Source: Gamarada debralockiae (Eukaryota > Ascomycota > Leotiomycetes > Helotiales > Hyphodiscaceae). From it: a stretch of 53,733 nucleotides of DNA. The DNA lies in assembly GCA_002803225.1 (NCBI GenBank), contig NXFV01000206.1, positions 1-53,733 on the forward strand, read 5' to 3'. Every line of letters starts with the position of its first letter. The stretch's first letter is position 1. Position numbers and translations under genes: made by a program. The notes under the pieces are model-generated. The model was given only the letters and a program-made list of their open reading frames with translations. It did no database searches and had not been told where the DNA came from. Shown piece after piece: positions 42,335 to 53,733 of this stretch.

Positions 42335-42542
42335 GTTTGATTCACATAGCATGGTATGAGGTTGGGATAGAGTAAGGTATACGGCAACGAAGACATGACT
42401 AGACAAGACGACTAATGCAACGCACATAATTCATTACAGCATCAGACGTGAACGCCAACCCTTTCCTGCTCATCTCAAGCATGATCCAAACGCCGTTTCT
42501 CACACAAGCTCTTCTACTCTACTATCCTCATCTGCAACTCTA

Positions 42543-45312
42543 TTAGATCTTGTAAACAAGGTCTCCATCGGTGTACCTGTCCCAGTCAGTCAGCTACACT
42601 CTCAAAAAGCAGGAATTGGGGGATACGCACATAATGTTATTCGCCTCATCCATCTTCTTCAAAGCGGCAACAACCTCACCCCTCTCAAAAGCCCCACCCC
42701 CAGCACCTCCCACACTCCTATTCACTGCCGTGACAATATTATCCACCTCGGCCGAATCATCCTCAAACAGGGTCGTATTCATCAATTGTCCCAGTGTGGT
42801 CCTAAAGAGCTGTAACCTAGCCGGAGTAATTGTAGGAGCAATACTCAATCCCGCCGCCTCAGATGCCAATCCCGTGTCTTCCTCTTGGGACACGGTTGGG
42901 ATCTGGGAAGCCGCGATGGAGGACGCGAAAGAAGTCTGGGATTGTGTTGGGACGGTTCCAGTAGGTCGGGAACGCTGAGTGCGTGGGGTCGCGGTGTAGA
43001 GATCGTCTTCTTCGCCTTCAGAAATCACGTCCCCGCCATTATCGTCATTTCTGCGGGAGCTGGAACCATTCACGCCGCCTCGTCGGCTGGTAGAGCCTCT
43101 AGTACGTGCCGTTCCCGGCGTACGGGTACGTGAAGACCCTGCTCTCGTAGCAGGCTGATCGTCATCATCGTCGTCATCCGAACTCTCATCCCCCGAGCTC
43201 TCATCCTCAAGAGGTCTAGTCTTCCGCCGCTTGCTCTTCTTCTCATCCTCCACAACCTCCTTAAACAACGCGAATCTCAGAATAGCTTCAGCGGCAATAG
43301 CATCTCGTTCCTCAACACGATTCGAAAGACGGGCTTTAGCGTGCGCGGTGGAGAGACGAATGATAGTTTCAAGCGTACGGACGGTCATGGGACTGGTTTT
43401 GCGCTGGTTGCCTTGCATGTCGTCGTTTCGAAGCGCGACGTAGATTTCGCTGATGCGTTCGGAGGCTTCTTGCGTTAGGATGGGCCGGATTCGGGACTTG
43501 GCATATTGGATGTATTTCTTTACGAAGGGGATGCTGAGGACTTCTACCCTCTTGTTTGTGCCGCGGCCGGTCGTGAGAGTTACGCCTGCGTGGAGCATTT
43601 GGTTGTATTTCTCGTATACTTCGGTGGGGCGATTGGCGTCAGCTTCTTGGTCAACGCCTACGCCAAGGGTTTGCTGGGATTGCTCGCGAACTGGAGCGCC
43701 TTCTTCCGTTCCTGGCTGTCTGTAGCGGTGCATTCTGAGTACGTGTTCAGAGATTTGACGATCGCGTGCATCGTCGATATCGTCCGTAACCACGAACAGT
43801 AAATCGAAACGGGAGAGGAGAGAATCTGGAAGGGCGATGTTCTTGTGTGGATCCTTGTGTGTGTCGTATTGTCCGAAAATTGGGTTTGCTGCAGCGATCA
43901 CACTGCAGCGGGCATTGAGAGAGGTGTGGATTCCGGCCTTTGCGATTGTGACAGTTTGTTGTTCCATGACTTCGTGAATGGCGACTCGATCGATGTCGGA
44001 CATTTTATCGAATTCATCGATACAGACGACTCCTCGATCGGCGAGAACCATTGCACCAGCTTCCAATCTTCGTTCTCCAGTCTCTTTGTCAGAAGTGACG
44101 GCGGCTGTGAGACCAACACCGGAAGATCCTCGACCAGTAGTCGCAATTGCAAGAGGAGCGGTATTGAGGACGAATCGCAAAAGTTGGGACTTGGCAGTGG
44201 ATGGATCACCGACCATGAGGATGTTGATATCACCTCTCAAATGAGTACCGTTCTCTAAGTTCTTCTCCTGACCGCTGAGCAACATGAGAAGAATTGCTTT
44301 CTTGATATGTTCGTGGCCGTAAATACTTGGAGCAAGAGATTGTGAAAGAAGGTCAAACAGGTTCTTCTTCTTGGCGACTTTGTTAATATTTCGAATATCC
44401 GTGTCTGTGATTGTGGCTGTTGCAATTCCTCCTCCAGATTTCGAAGACAGCATCACCACGTTGTTTGCCAAGACGACTGTCTTGAACAGAGCGCTGTTGT
44501 GGCCAGCATTTCTGTTTCCGAGCGATCGGTAGACACCGACAAGTTGGACTCGGTCTCCTGGTTTGACTTTGTCTACCAGATCATCGTCCAAGATAACATC
44601 AACACCGCGGGGTAATTGTCCAGCTGGGGCCCTTTCCGGCATTTCTTGAATAGAAATGGTCTGGTGGTCTCTGTATGTGCAGTATCCATATTCCGTAATC
44701 AAAGGATTGCCCTCGTCGTCCTCTTGCGGGTATACACTCGAAGTGCTTGCACCATTGGCAGTCATCGTCTGATCTTTGTATTCTCTGAAATGAAACATCT
44801 TCTTCTTTTCGTTGTAATGCACACTTTTGACAACCTTTGGCCGAACTAGAGAGCATCTTGTGACAATACCTTCGAGCGAAACCATATGATTGAGGTGCGA
44901 GGAGGAGAGTGTTCGAGGATTGCAGGCGTATTGTCCGAAACTGCCAGAGAAGGCACAATAATACATTGTATCTTCCGACGTTTGCTTTGTTGTGGTATTG
45001 GGGAGGGAGCCGACGACTTCGTGAAGTGCTCTATCGAATGCAAGGACAAAGTCGAATGGCTGTTGGAGCAGGCCTTCTGCGAGCTCGGCATTGTGGGCGC
45101 GGACATCATCGATACTGACTACGAGTCTCCGTTGAAACTTCTGCAGCATCAATATAATGTCTGATCTGTAGCTGCGAGCAGCGGGATCAACTGTGGGTGG
45201 TTAGCAGATGAACGAAAGGAGGTATTGAGTTGGACTGACGTGGATCAAGAAATTCCTGAGCAGCACGAACTCGATCGCGGACTGCTTCATCTCTGAGTTG
45301 CAAATTGTCCAT
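42543..45312 (-). CDS. MCM3: DNA replication licensing factor MCM3
   Basis: This is a subunit of the MCM2-7 replicative helicase in the nucleus. Exons in gene order are 45312-45240, 45190-42631 and 42576-42543, giving 888 aa. Exon 1 supplies [20 protein letters not shown], and the tail exon restores the conserved ending [10 protein letters not shown]. The N-terminal domain has [20 protein letters not shown]. The AAA core has the MCM Walker [14 protein letters not shown], Walker [21 protein letters not shown] and the arginine finger [16 protein letters not shown]. An acidic, Ser/Arg-rich linker ([20 protein letters not shown]) precedes the winged-helix tail ([20 protein letters not shown]). 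Intron 2 is short (54 nt) and separates only 11 codons. Convergent with the Mak32-type gene. Confidence 0.96.
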
Positions 45313-45746
45313 GATGATCAAGGATATTTGGGGTTGTTCGTTGAGTGTTGTTGAAGGTCTCTCGTTGAAGAAGCTGAAGTGGAATTTCTTAGGGGTCGCG
45401 AAATTGATTTCAGAACGCGAAACGCGTCTACCGTGTTGAGTGCTTGCATTAGTGCACTTTAGCGTGTTTGCAGGCCCTTATCACGTGCCAATCACCCAAC
45501 ATGATCGAAATGGATTTGAGGACTCAGAATAGGTCATTTAACTACAGTAAAACAATCGCTTTCCTCGGGATTGTGGCGTACCACTGTACCTACTGTACAG
45601 GGCTGTTTAATTGTGTATTGTGGCGTGATAGGGCCACTTCTCACCTGACAAGCAACAAGGGTACCGCCAATGACCTTTTAATGGCACTATGCTGCTTTTA
45701 AGGTTGCTTTTGTACTGTAGAACCTCGAAATCAGCATAAATCAATT
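45313..45746. other. Intergenic region between MCM3 and a transposase fossil
   Basis: About 430 bp holding the MCM3 promoter and probably the 5' end of the transposon. TACTGTACAG-like pieces occur near 45590 and 45711. Terminal repeats could not be paired with certainty. Confidence 0.45.
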
Positions 45747-47114
45747 ATGGATTCAACAATCTATATACCTCCCCCTAAGACTCCGACACGTAAGGACCTT
45801 AGTAGGGATGATAAGCTACGTATTCGAACGCTGTATTTTACTGCAGAGTGGTCAATTGACCAGTTCCTCTTACAGTACCCTAGTATCACAGAACGACAAG
45901 TCTTATATACTCTCGAAACACGTCCGACACCATAAAAGAAAGGGCACTGTGTCGCTCACCCTCGCCTGAATACCCAGCGATGAAAGGACTTATAAAATGG
46001 GTTACTTCTAGCTCTTTTACGTGAGAAGTCCTATGGGTAGAGATACCAAGATGGCTTGGATGGGAAGGGTGGTGTGGTGAGAAGGCAATTCGCACTGCTT
46101 TAAAGAAGGAGGGGTATTGCAGAGCCGAAGAAACTGTCTAATGAGAATCAACAGAAATGGCTCTAGTGGGCGTACGACCACGAGAATTGTACCTTGGATA
46201 TGTAGGATACGATCTGTTGGAGTCATGAGACTTGGGTCTAGTCTGGATATCATAGAAGGCAGTGGGTACTAGGCTTATTGGGTCTGTAGAGCTTTTCCAC
46301 CTTGACTATATTTCCTATAAGTGGCAAAGGAAGATTGGATGGATGTTTTAGGGCTGTATAGTGGGATATATAGGAAAAGACTAGGGATCTTCTGGGAGAA
46401 GGAATGGAAGACAATCACCACGGATTCCTATACAGAACAAATCGTCTCTCACGAATCCAAATTCGGGGCCCGGAAGGCAAGGTAGAATAGGTTCAATTAC
46501 GGCTATTCAAAGCTAAGGAAAGAAGGTTCAGAGCACCCCAGGCTTGTACAGATATCTAATCAACACACTAGCGGCCGTTGCGTTGCCTAGCAACTGATTC
46601 CCTAGCTCCCTTGGCTAGGCCATCCGTAAGGAAGTTATGCCTGAGGATCTAAGCACTCAAGATTTTCCAAAGAGATCACGTGGTTCTTACAATTGTAAGA
46701 ATCCTCGCTTAGATCACGTGAGGGCCAATGGCTATCTCACGTACGATCCGTGACATCGTCTGTCTAGTTTGCGACTACCTTTCTACCCATCCATGGCTTC
46801 AATTTCAGTAGGACGAGGGACCGGGGTATAGTACAAGCTCTACCCTAGAGGTATTTGCACAGCATGGGTTCCAGACAGTTTTTTAGCCTCCGTTTTCACT
46901 TGATCTTTTGCCAAAGAGACGATTTAGAACAGGATAAAAGATACTGTATCTTAGAGCAATTGGACCCCCAAGTTCATAGGAGCTACAGGCGACTTAGGGC
47001 AGCTGTAATTCAAGTATAGGATTCTATTACAGATGTAGAGATCAGGGATATAATCTATACAATGCAACGGCGTTGTGAGGATGTGATTGCAGCTCGTAGA
47101 GCATATACAAAATA
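45747..47114 (+). pseudogene. DDE transposase fossil (Tc1/mariner-like), full length but destroyed
   Basis: The frame starts MDSTIYIPPPKTPTRKDLSR, then has a helix-turn-helix region (DDKLRIRTLYFTAEWSIDQF). After about 60 codons stops appear, but the frame stays readable: WAYDHENCTLDM and DTICWSHETWV (an Asp region of the DDE core), GPEGKVE, then near 46800 QFQ*DEGPGYS-like sequence (second Asp region), VF*PPFSLD (W to TAG before PPFSLD), and the tail DVEIRDIIYTMQRRCEDVIA. Most stops are TAG at expected tryptophans, typical of RIP. About 46560-46780 does not fit the transposase and may be an insert. It lies near the MCM3 promoter. Confidence 0.8.
46673..46720. repeat. Palindrome TTCTTACAATTGTAAGAA between two AGATCACGTG copies
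   Basis: The 18-bp perfect palindrome is at 46684-46701. Copies of AGATCACGTG are at 46673-46682 and 46711-46720. This lies in the part that does not fit the transposase frame, so it may belong to a nested insertion. Confidence 0.7.
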
Positions 47115-48817
47115 GTAGAATAAACTCTCTAAATAGCTTCTATTTCAAGTGATATTATTATAGAGTGATGTTAAAGCAGCATGATAGAAAGTGGTGTGCT
47201 TAGTAGTGGTGGAGGTCCGAGCTTAACAATTAATATGGCCTGTTACGAAGTACTCATCCAAGTCTGCTCTGCTGCATACCTCTAGATCCTTCTTTGCTGA
47301 TCAATCCGGAGGCACCAGTGATTCAGCACCAGACAAAACGAAGCATTCGTGTATACAGCGCTCCTTTGTGAAGAACGTCTTCCGATCTTAAGACTCGAAG
47401 AGTTGGTTCTTAAGGGCTCCTGGCTCCTTTCTGTACGACTTGGACGAGACTTCTAAATAATTCCTTGACTTTGTGGAATTTTTAATGCTATTCTGAGAAG
47501 GCTTCCTTCTTCTAGCTTAGGAGTGGAGTGATGATCCGCATGGTCCCGATGACGTAACGGGGGAGCCGACATTTTCCTCGTCTGGTGTTATGGTAGATGA
47601 GAGTTCAGATAGCAATGGAAGCGCCCATGAATGTAAGTGCCAGTTCATTCTATTCTCGCAAATTCGCAATCAATTTTCTTTCTGGCGATCAAAATGCTTC
47701 AAGTCGTGCCATCACGTGACGTTTCTCACAGCTCTAGATTATTGCTCGGGATGCTGACGCTCTCTTGAGGACCTTATTTTCTCTTTCAGCAACATTCAAG
47801 AATACAGATACTGCTTTCCAGCTTTGCGATGGTACGACGCGAGGGCCTTAGTCCGAAAGCGACTGCTTCTTCAGATCAAGTGATGCACGGTCATGCTTTT
47901 CTCAGCTAAAGAAACAGCGCCTTCTGTCTTCATGCGATTTATTTGGCGTTTTGTAACAATTTTTACCGAATAGATTTCTTTCTCTTGGCCACGCATCCAC
48001 TCGTAGTTAAGTACAAGCCGCATTCTGCCCCGCAAGTTCTTCGCCTCGATCCTTGGCTACTTGGCGCATGGCTGCAATAACCTGTATCTTCTTTTCGACG
48101 CATATGAGCATCATTCCTCAACAACTATCACTGGATAGCACTGCTTAAGTGAGCTCTATATGAAAGGATGATCATCTTTATCTCTTTTTGATTATCGTGT
48201 GAAGCAGGCAAGCAAAGCATGAACAAACTTCAAGAAATTTCGGACATTCTGGTTCCAAGAAATACCAAGCAAGTATCAAGAAAGGTCGACAAAAGTCTAA
48301 GGGACTCCGAGAACTTATTTCCCTGAACCTTCCATATTCATCCTGAATTGATGCCAAGTATGCCCAGCACGTTGGCGTCTTTCAAATGTGGTGATTTGCC
48401 TCACTCAGTAACACCAAGTGGTGATCTCGGCAGCGCTTCTTCAATACACGTCTACTTCTTATATTCGAAGAAACTCTTGGATAGACCCTTGGCCTTGATA
48501 AGACACGGGACTATGGATTGATCAAGAGCGTTCTATGGATCTTCTGGAAGCTGTCAGTCTATCAATTTCGGGCTGATAGCTTGGCGACGACTTCAATTAG
48601 TTGTTGATCGCTTCACCTACCACCATGGAAGAGGGGCAGCCACACGACTCAATGTCGCGCATTATAAGAATGAGATGCTCCCTTCGATATTTGCTCTTAT
48701 ATCCTGGATCCATCTCAGTAATTTGATACTAGATTTCATTCAAGGACGGACCGCCAACCGTTTTGTTTTCCTCCTCACTTGTAGCCTTCTTCAAAGGAAT
48801 CATTGCTGTAATTCATC
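47115..48817. other. Stretch without a supported gene
   Basis: About 1.7 kb. The left end should contain the 3' terminal part of the transposon. A short coding-like piece near 47580-47630 (VMVDESSDSNGSAHE) has no known family. The right end leads to the permease pseudogene and probably holds its former promoter. Confidence 0.45.
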
Positions 48818-50849
48818 ATGGATAGCAAAGACTTACAATCTGAGAAAGCGATTGGGACTACACCGAGCAGTGAGTCTCCTCCCGAATATGACTCGGACCA
48901 GTATATACGCATGAGCAAGAGAAGCTGGGCTTCTGGACTCGGATGGGAGTCACTCCAGAGTCCTTCACGCGTCGAACAACTTCTGCTGATGAACCTCCTC
49001 AACCACACCTTAAACCTCGCCACTTGCATATGATTGCAATTGGCGGATCGGTTGGGGCTGGCTTTTTTTGTTGGATCTGGAAGTGCTCTGAATCGTGGTG
49101 TAAGTCGAACCTCATAGGCAATCTGAGAGCAATGGAGCTAATGCTATACAGGGACCGGCAACTCTTCTCATTGATTTTGCCATCATGGGAGTTATGATCT
49201 TCAACGTCGACTGGCCCTTATACTTTCGCTGCGGTCATGATTAGCGACTGACTTTATCCCAGTCTATGCTCTCAGAGAACTTGCTGTGATGTACCCTATT
49301 TCTAAAGGTTTCTTCACGTACTCTGCTCACTTTATTGATCCTTCCTAGGGCTTTGCAATGGGATCGAACTACGTCTTCCAATGAGCTACTGTCCTGCCTC
49401 TCGAGCTTGTTGTCGCTAGCCTCATCGTCGGTTATTGGAATCCTGACATAAATGTTGGAGTTTGGATTACAATGCTTTTGCTCGCAATCGTCATCATAAA
49501 CGTCTTCGGTGTTCTTGGATTCGCTGAAGAAGAATTTTGGGCCAGCATCTTGAAACTGGCCGCCGTCATGATTTTCATGTTTCTCGGCCTGATTTTTGGT
49601 AGTATACAACTGCCCTGTGGCCCGAATAGCTGCTAACCTTGTGGGAATAGTCTGCGGCGGTGGACCCAGTAATGGGATCTACAGCGAATACTGGGGTGCA
49701 CGACTTTGGTATGACCCTGGTGCTTTCAAGAACGGCTTCAATGGTGTATGCTCAGTCTTCGTTATGCCGCATTCGCTTTCAGTGGAACGGAGGTTGTGGG
49801 TCTCGCAGCTGTTGAATTTGAGAATCCAGCGAAAGCACTTCCAGGTTCTATTAAGCAGGTCTTCTGGCGTATTACACTGTCAGTGCCATCGTATCAACAC
49901 CCCATCATCATTTTTTACTCAAAGTAGCGGGTTCTATATCGTCAGTCTTCTGTTCGTAGGTCTTCTTGTCAGGTAAAAGAGCTCCCTATTGTTTGATAAG
50001 AGGTTACTAACAACTTTCAATTCAACCGATGAACGACTCCTCGGTGCAAACCTCCTCATCGACGTCACCGCAAGTCCCTTCGTCATCGCAGCCGAGGACG
50101 CCGAGCTGAAGGGCTGCGACAGCTTCATGTACTTCGTCATTCTGATATCTGTAATTTCCATTGGTAATTCTGGAGTCTACGGTGGATCTCGAACACTGAC
50201 CGCACTCGCAGAGCAAGGCTACGCTCCGAAATTCTTCCGATACATCGACAAGTCTGGACGCCCTCTCAGGTCAACAATCACCATCCTCGTCTTTGGATGT
50301 CTTGGCTATGTCAGTCTCAATGCCAGTGGTCCTATTTTTTTCAACTGCTTTCTAGCGTTGTCCGGTCTCGCCGCTCTGTTCACCTGGGGCTCCATCTGTT
50401 TGGCACATATCCGTTTCCGTGCTGCGTGGAATATCAAGGTCACACCTTCGACGAGATTCCATTCAAAGCCATTGGAGGCGTATACGGTTCTTGGAGTGGT
50501 TTGATCTTGATCTTGCTCGTGCTCATGGCCCAGGTCTGCTTCCCCTTTTGCCACTCCCCCTTTGCCACCCACTCAAGCTAACAATTCTGCAGTTCTACCT
50601 GCGCTCTATCGGCAACGATGGCAAAATCGGCACGAGCGAAGACTTCTTCAAGTCCTATTTGAGCTTCCAGTTATTCTATGTTTCTGGATCTGCGGATACT
50701 TGTGGAAGCGCACGCCGGTTGGCTCAGAACCTCTCAGATTGATGTTGATACCGGAAGGAGAGAGGTCAATTGGGATCGCATCAAATGCTACGAGGACGGA
50801 GATTGCTTCGTATACTGCCTGGAAGAGAGTTTATCACTTCCTGCTCTAG
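48818..50849 (+). pseudogene. Fungal amino-acid permease (APC/YAT family), frameshifted and with stops
   Basis: Pieces of a typical fungal amino-acid permease occur in order but in different frames: LKPRHLHMIAIGGSVGAGFF (near 49000-49070), LLIDF, AIMGVMIFNV, NPDINVGVWIT, GVLGFAEEEFWASILKLAAV, EYWGARLWYDPGAFKNGFNG, IVSLLFVGLLV, ISIGNSGVYGGSRTLTALAE, and a C-terminal end like AWKRVYHFLL. An extra T in the run near 49063 and a missing base near 49017 break the start. Near 49350 a TAG replaces the tryptophan before GFAMG, and a TGA follows YVFQ. Family role: plasma-membrane uptake of amino acids. This copy cannot give a full 12-helix transporter. Confidence 0.85.
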
Positions 50850-51686
50850 CCTGGAACAGCTGCTCGAGTGAAAGTTTGATTTGCCACAAACTTTGCAGGG
50901 CGTCTCCAGGCAAATTTTAAAACAAGTGTCTTATTGCAGGATGGCGGGTGGACTTTCTATTCCGGTCACTTTGATGTACAAGAACCACACATATTTGAAT
51001 TTCTAAAGTTGTGAACTCCTAACCGAATATCCCATGTTCAAGCTAGTTGTCACGACTGCTTTGACACATTTACAAGCTCCAGAGCCGTCTCTACCCTTAC
51101 AGCGTCCATTTCATTCCAATTACACCGAGGTTCGTGCCGGAGGTTGGGTTCAAAGTCAAACAGCCACAAATACATTTCCCTACAAATTGTGCTACAAAGT
51201 CACTTGACACGTGATAGTGGCCTCATTTTGAAAATCTCATGGTAAATGCTTCAAAATCCCATTCTAGAATTTTCTCGATGTCTCGTGGTGGTGTTTGGGT
51301 TTACGGGCTGCCCCGGAGTCACTCTACTTCACTTCGCTTGACTGCTCCACAGTTCCAGGGGGCTTTGCTTGCCGGAACCACGATCCCGTTGTTTTGCGTA
51401 AGCCCTCTTGCCTCTCCATATTTCTGATTGATTGGTGTTGGAATAAGGATGCAGAGAGGGAGTGGATAGAGGATACTTACGGCTTTGACGTGCCACTGGG
51501 CTTTATGTGGTCACATGCCCAAGCATGCCATAATCGGGGACGGGAGAATTAGGGAGGGAGTATCTAATTCAGAGCCTAGAACTTTCTCTTTCCCCTCTTC
51601 ACAATGCTCTGCGCAAAAACATATCAATCTCCTTTAGGTCCTTGACGAATGTCAATCCACATACACAAAATAGTGCAAACGTGATT
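50850..51686. other. Intergenic region upstream of the bHLH gene
   Basis: About 840 bp between the permease relic and the bHLH start. It should hold the bHLH promoter. Short open frames show no domain. Confidence 0.5.
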
Positions 51687-52644
51687 ATGGTTTTCACAAG
51701 CGACTCTTTTCCCGAGGGCCTTGATGCGATGTACGAAACAGCCAACGCGGGCCAGGGAAGAGCAGTTTACTTGGTCTCCCGCCCTAAGTGGCAGCACTTA
51801 CTAACAAGCTATGCAGATATCTGCCACCCCAGCTCCGCCATACGTCTTCAAAGGGCGTACCAACTCTATTTCGAACCTACCTCCCTCCATCGAATCCTCA
51901 AACCTAGCAGAAGATACTTCGCTTGACTCGAACTATGGTTTCGACTTCGATAATACGTGGGAGGAACTGAGCTTTTGGCCGGATGTACTGGAAAACTGCT
52001 TTTCGATACCGGAATTTGATGGCGATTCGTTCAGGTCCCAGCAAATTTATCCTGCTATGCCATGGGACGCTATCGATGATGAGTTATTAAACACTTCGCA
52101 GCACACTCCTCGCCCCTATTACAGCCTTCGTGCATTCGAAGACGAACCACCAAGCACCACCACTGATGCTCAAACTCCAAGGGGTAGTAAAAACCATACT
52201 ACTATTTACGATCAACACATAGAACCTCTTCGCGGATCTGTAGACCCTCCAGAGACCTCCAACCCTTCAAACACAAAGCATAAACCCTCGAAACATCATA
52301 AACTCCCTCCTCGTTTCCCAATCAAGACGCTCTCTCCAACCTCCCCACCACCTACGACCTCTCACCGATCAAGAAAAGCCAGAGACGCCCACAACCTAAT
52401 CGAGAAGAAGTACCGCAACGCTTTAAACGACAAATTCGACGCCCTCCGCGCGCGTCTCCCCAAAGCAGACCGGATAGATAGTTCTGGCGCGAATTGTTCG
52501 AAAGGAGATGTGCTGTTGGCAGCGAGAAGATATATAAAGGAGCTTGAGGAAGACGGCGAAGATTTGAAGATGGAGAAACGAAGATTGCAGTGTGATATTG
52601 AGATGTTGGAGGGACTTTGGACGGGAATGGGGCATCTTTCATAA
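51687..52644 (+). CDS. bHLH transcription factor, SREBP-type basic region
   Basis: The main exon ends with a bHLH domain: basic region and helix 1 AHNLIEKKYRNALNDKFDAL, a loop with NCSKGDV, helix 2 LLAARRYIKELEE, then a short coiled-coil-like helix. The Tyr in EKKYR, where most bHLH proteins have Arg, is the SREBP hallmark and changes DNA-site preference. No membrane segment follows, so it is not a full SREBP. I propose two exons, 51687-51764 and 51817-52644 (301 aa), because ACTAACAAGCTATGCAG before 51817 is a textbook branch site plus acceptor; the donor would be GTTTAC. The alternative is a start at the ATG at 51811 (277 aa). The N-terminal half is acidic and Ser/Pro-rich, likely for activation. 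Targets unknown. Confidence 0.78.
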
Positions 52645-53705
52645 TAGAGAAGGAGTGAACGAAGACAGGGACTTTTGATGATGAGGATATGAAGCTTTTA
52701 TAACGACTGAAAGAGGACATGGAGATTTATAATGATGGAATGGTGACTAAGGCTGAGAAGATCGAATTGCGAACGAGGCGATACCCTAATGTCTCTGGAA
52801 ATTATAATTTCATGACTTGCAGATTACGATACCTTTCCGTCCTTCTCAAGCTACGATCAAGACCGCTCTCATCTCGCCTCCTTTCATTGATAGTAAGTAT
52901 GTCACCTAAATACTCCCTCTTTGGTTCCCTTAGCAGCTTTCTCTTTGGTTCTCTTACTAGCTCTCTCTTAGGTTACTCCACTCCTTCACTCTTAACCTCA
53001 TCCTCGACCTCGAACACACCTCTACACCCGGCACCTGTACCAACAAATACCTCCCTTCGCCACCAACAAAATAATCCTCGGATCCCGCACAACCACGGAT
53101 TGAGCTTCACTCTCATCCTACTCTCAATATACCTCTGTGATGCCGTGGTGCTTACCTATTTCTTAAAGTCCTTCGTCATACTTCGCCCCGCTATGAGTAG
53201 TGTGGATGTGAAGAAGAAACGACTTAGAATAGCGGTTGCTTCTCTTTGTCGCGGGCATCGATCAATACTTTGGCTTGGTGGCACGGGGTGTCGATGATGG
53301 TCACGGTGTAGTAGCACTTCATTAGCGGTAAGACGCTGTATAAAGTGCGTTGGAGGATCTTGTGGATTGGGACCAGGGGAGAGTTGTTTTACTTTTTGTG
53401 GGCTCGCACACACGCACGCATCGAATCCAAAGTTCAAGCACCGGATTTCGGCTCAAAGAGGGCAAGGGAGAGATGGGCGCCTCCCTCAGCAATTCAAAAA
53501 GATTTCTGGTAGCATCGTCCCGTCTCGCGTAGATGGATTGGCTGTGCGCTGCAAGATCTCAAGGCTGTTGACTGGCACATTGATGTTGCTGAGCCCTATC
53601 GATCTTGGGCTTGCGGGTCTGTTTTGGAATACGAGTAGCACTAGCTAGGATCATTAGATGTCTCCTCGTGATAGCAACGAGGGACGAGGGAAAGGTGCGG
53701 TTTTT
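52645..53705. other. Terminal stretch without a supported gene
   Basis: About 1.06 kb after the bHLH stop. A frame at about 52885-53300 has a Ser/Leu-rich part with repeated LFGS and then a hydrophobic segment (LSFTLILLSIYLCDAVVLTY), but no start or family is convincing. Confidence 0.4.
52915..52965 (+). repeat. Imperfect short tandem repeat (CTCTTTGGTTC units)
   Basis: CTCTTTGGTTCCCTTAGCAG is followed by TCTCTTTGGTTCTCTTACTA and by a weaker third copy. Unit length is about 27 bp. Confidence 0.6.
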
Positions 53706-53732
53706 GGGGGGGGGGGGGGGGGGGGGGGGGGG
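53706..53732 (+). repeat. Homopolymer of 27 G at the window end
   Basis: A pure G run preceded by TTTTT, with one C as last base. Such runs at contig ends are often sequencing or assembly artefacts. Confidence 0.95.
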
Positions 53733-53733
53733 C

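Noticed and set aside
53706..53732. G run as a telomere
   Set aside because: No TTAGGG or CCCTAA units are present; a pure G tract is not a fungal telomere.

Overview
The window is nuclear DNA of a filamentous ascomycete, most likely a Leotiomycete (Helotiales-like; inferred from the gene families and not tested). The reasons are short introns (mostly 43-60 nt) with GT..CTAAC/CTGAC..AG signals, Pezizomycotina-type gene families (fungal NACHT-ankyrin, HET and DUF7025-AAA proteins, an SREBP-type bHLH), and transposon fossils whose premature stops are mostly tryptophan TGG codons turned into TAG. That change is C-to-T in CpA on the opposite strand, the expected mark of repeat-induced point mutation (RIP).

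Layout. 1-8 kb: a Tc1/mariner transposase fossil, the complete four-exon gene QCR8 (complex III), a pogo/Fot-type transposase fossil, a decayed HET C-terminal fragment, and an intact NLR-type gene (HeLo-like N-terminus, NACHT, ankyrin repeats). 8-23.3 kb: a gene-dense housekeeping block with NUO-29.9/NDUFA5 (complex I), a GCP6-type gamma-tubulin complex protein, EAF7 (NuA4), carnitine acetyltransferase CAT2, a decayed membrane-protein ORF, mitoribosomal uS4m/NAM9, the La protein, mitoribosomal mL44/MRPL3 and a small NUUM-like complex I protein. 23.3-38.4 kb: an accessory island with a frameshifted DEDDy exonuclease, a RIP-damaged HET gene, a MITE in the promoter of an eight-exon DUF7025-AAA ATPase gene, a HeLo-like STAND-related protein without a P-loop, and other decayed sequence. 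38.4-45.3 kb: housekeeping genes again (CAP/Srv2, a Mak32-type PfkB protein, MCM3). 45.3-53.7 kb: a second DDE transposase fossil, a decayed amino-acid permease and a bHLH factor. The window ends in 27 G residues, probably a contig-end artefact.

How the genes work together. Six genes in the first 23 kb (QCR8, NUO-29.9, CAT2, NAM9, MRPL3 and the NUUM-like gene) act in mitochondria, and MRPL3 and the NUUM-like gene share a 232-bp divergent promoter. Genes tied to self/non-self recognition and programmed cell death (NACHT-ANK, two HET relics, the P-loop-less HeLo-like protein) lie in the transposon-rich accessory parts. The best candidate for something undescribed is the tandem pair of DUF7025-AAA ATPase and HeLo-like protein at 30.4-35.3 kb.

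Limits: exon structures were drawn by eye from splice signals, reading-frame continuity and remembered family conservation. No alignment or database search was run. No tRNA, rRNA or CRISPR was seen.
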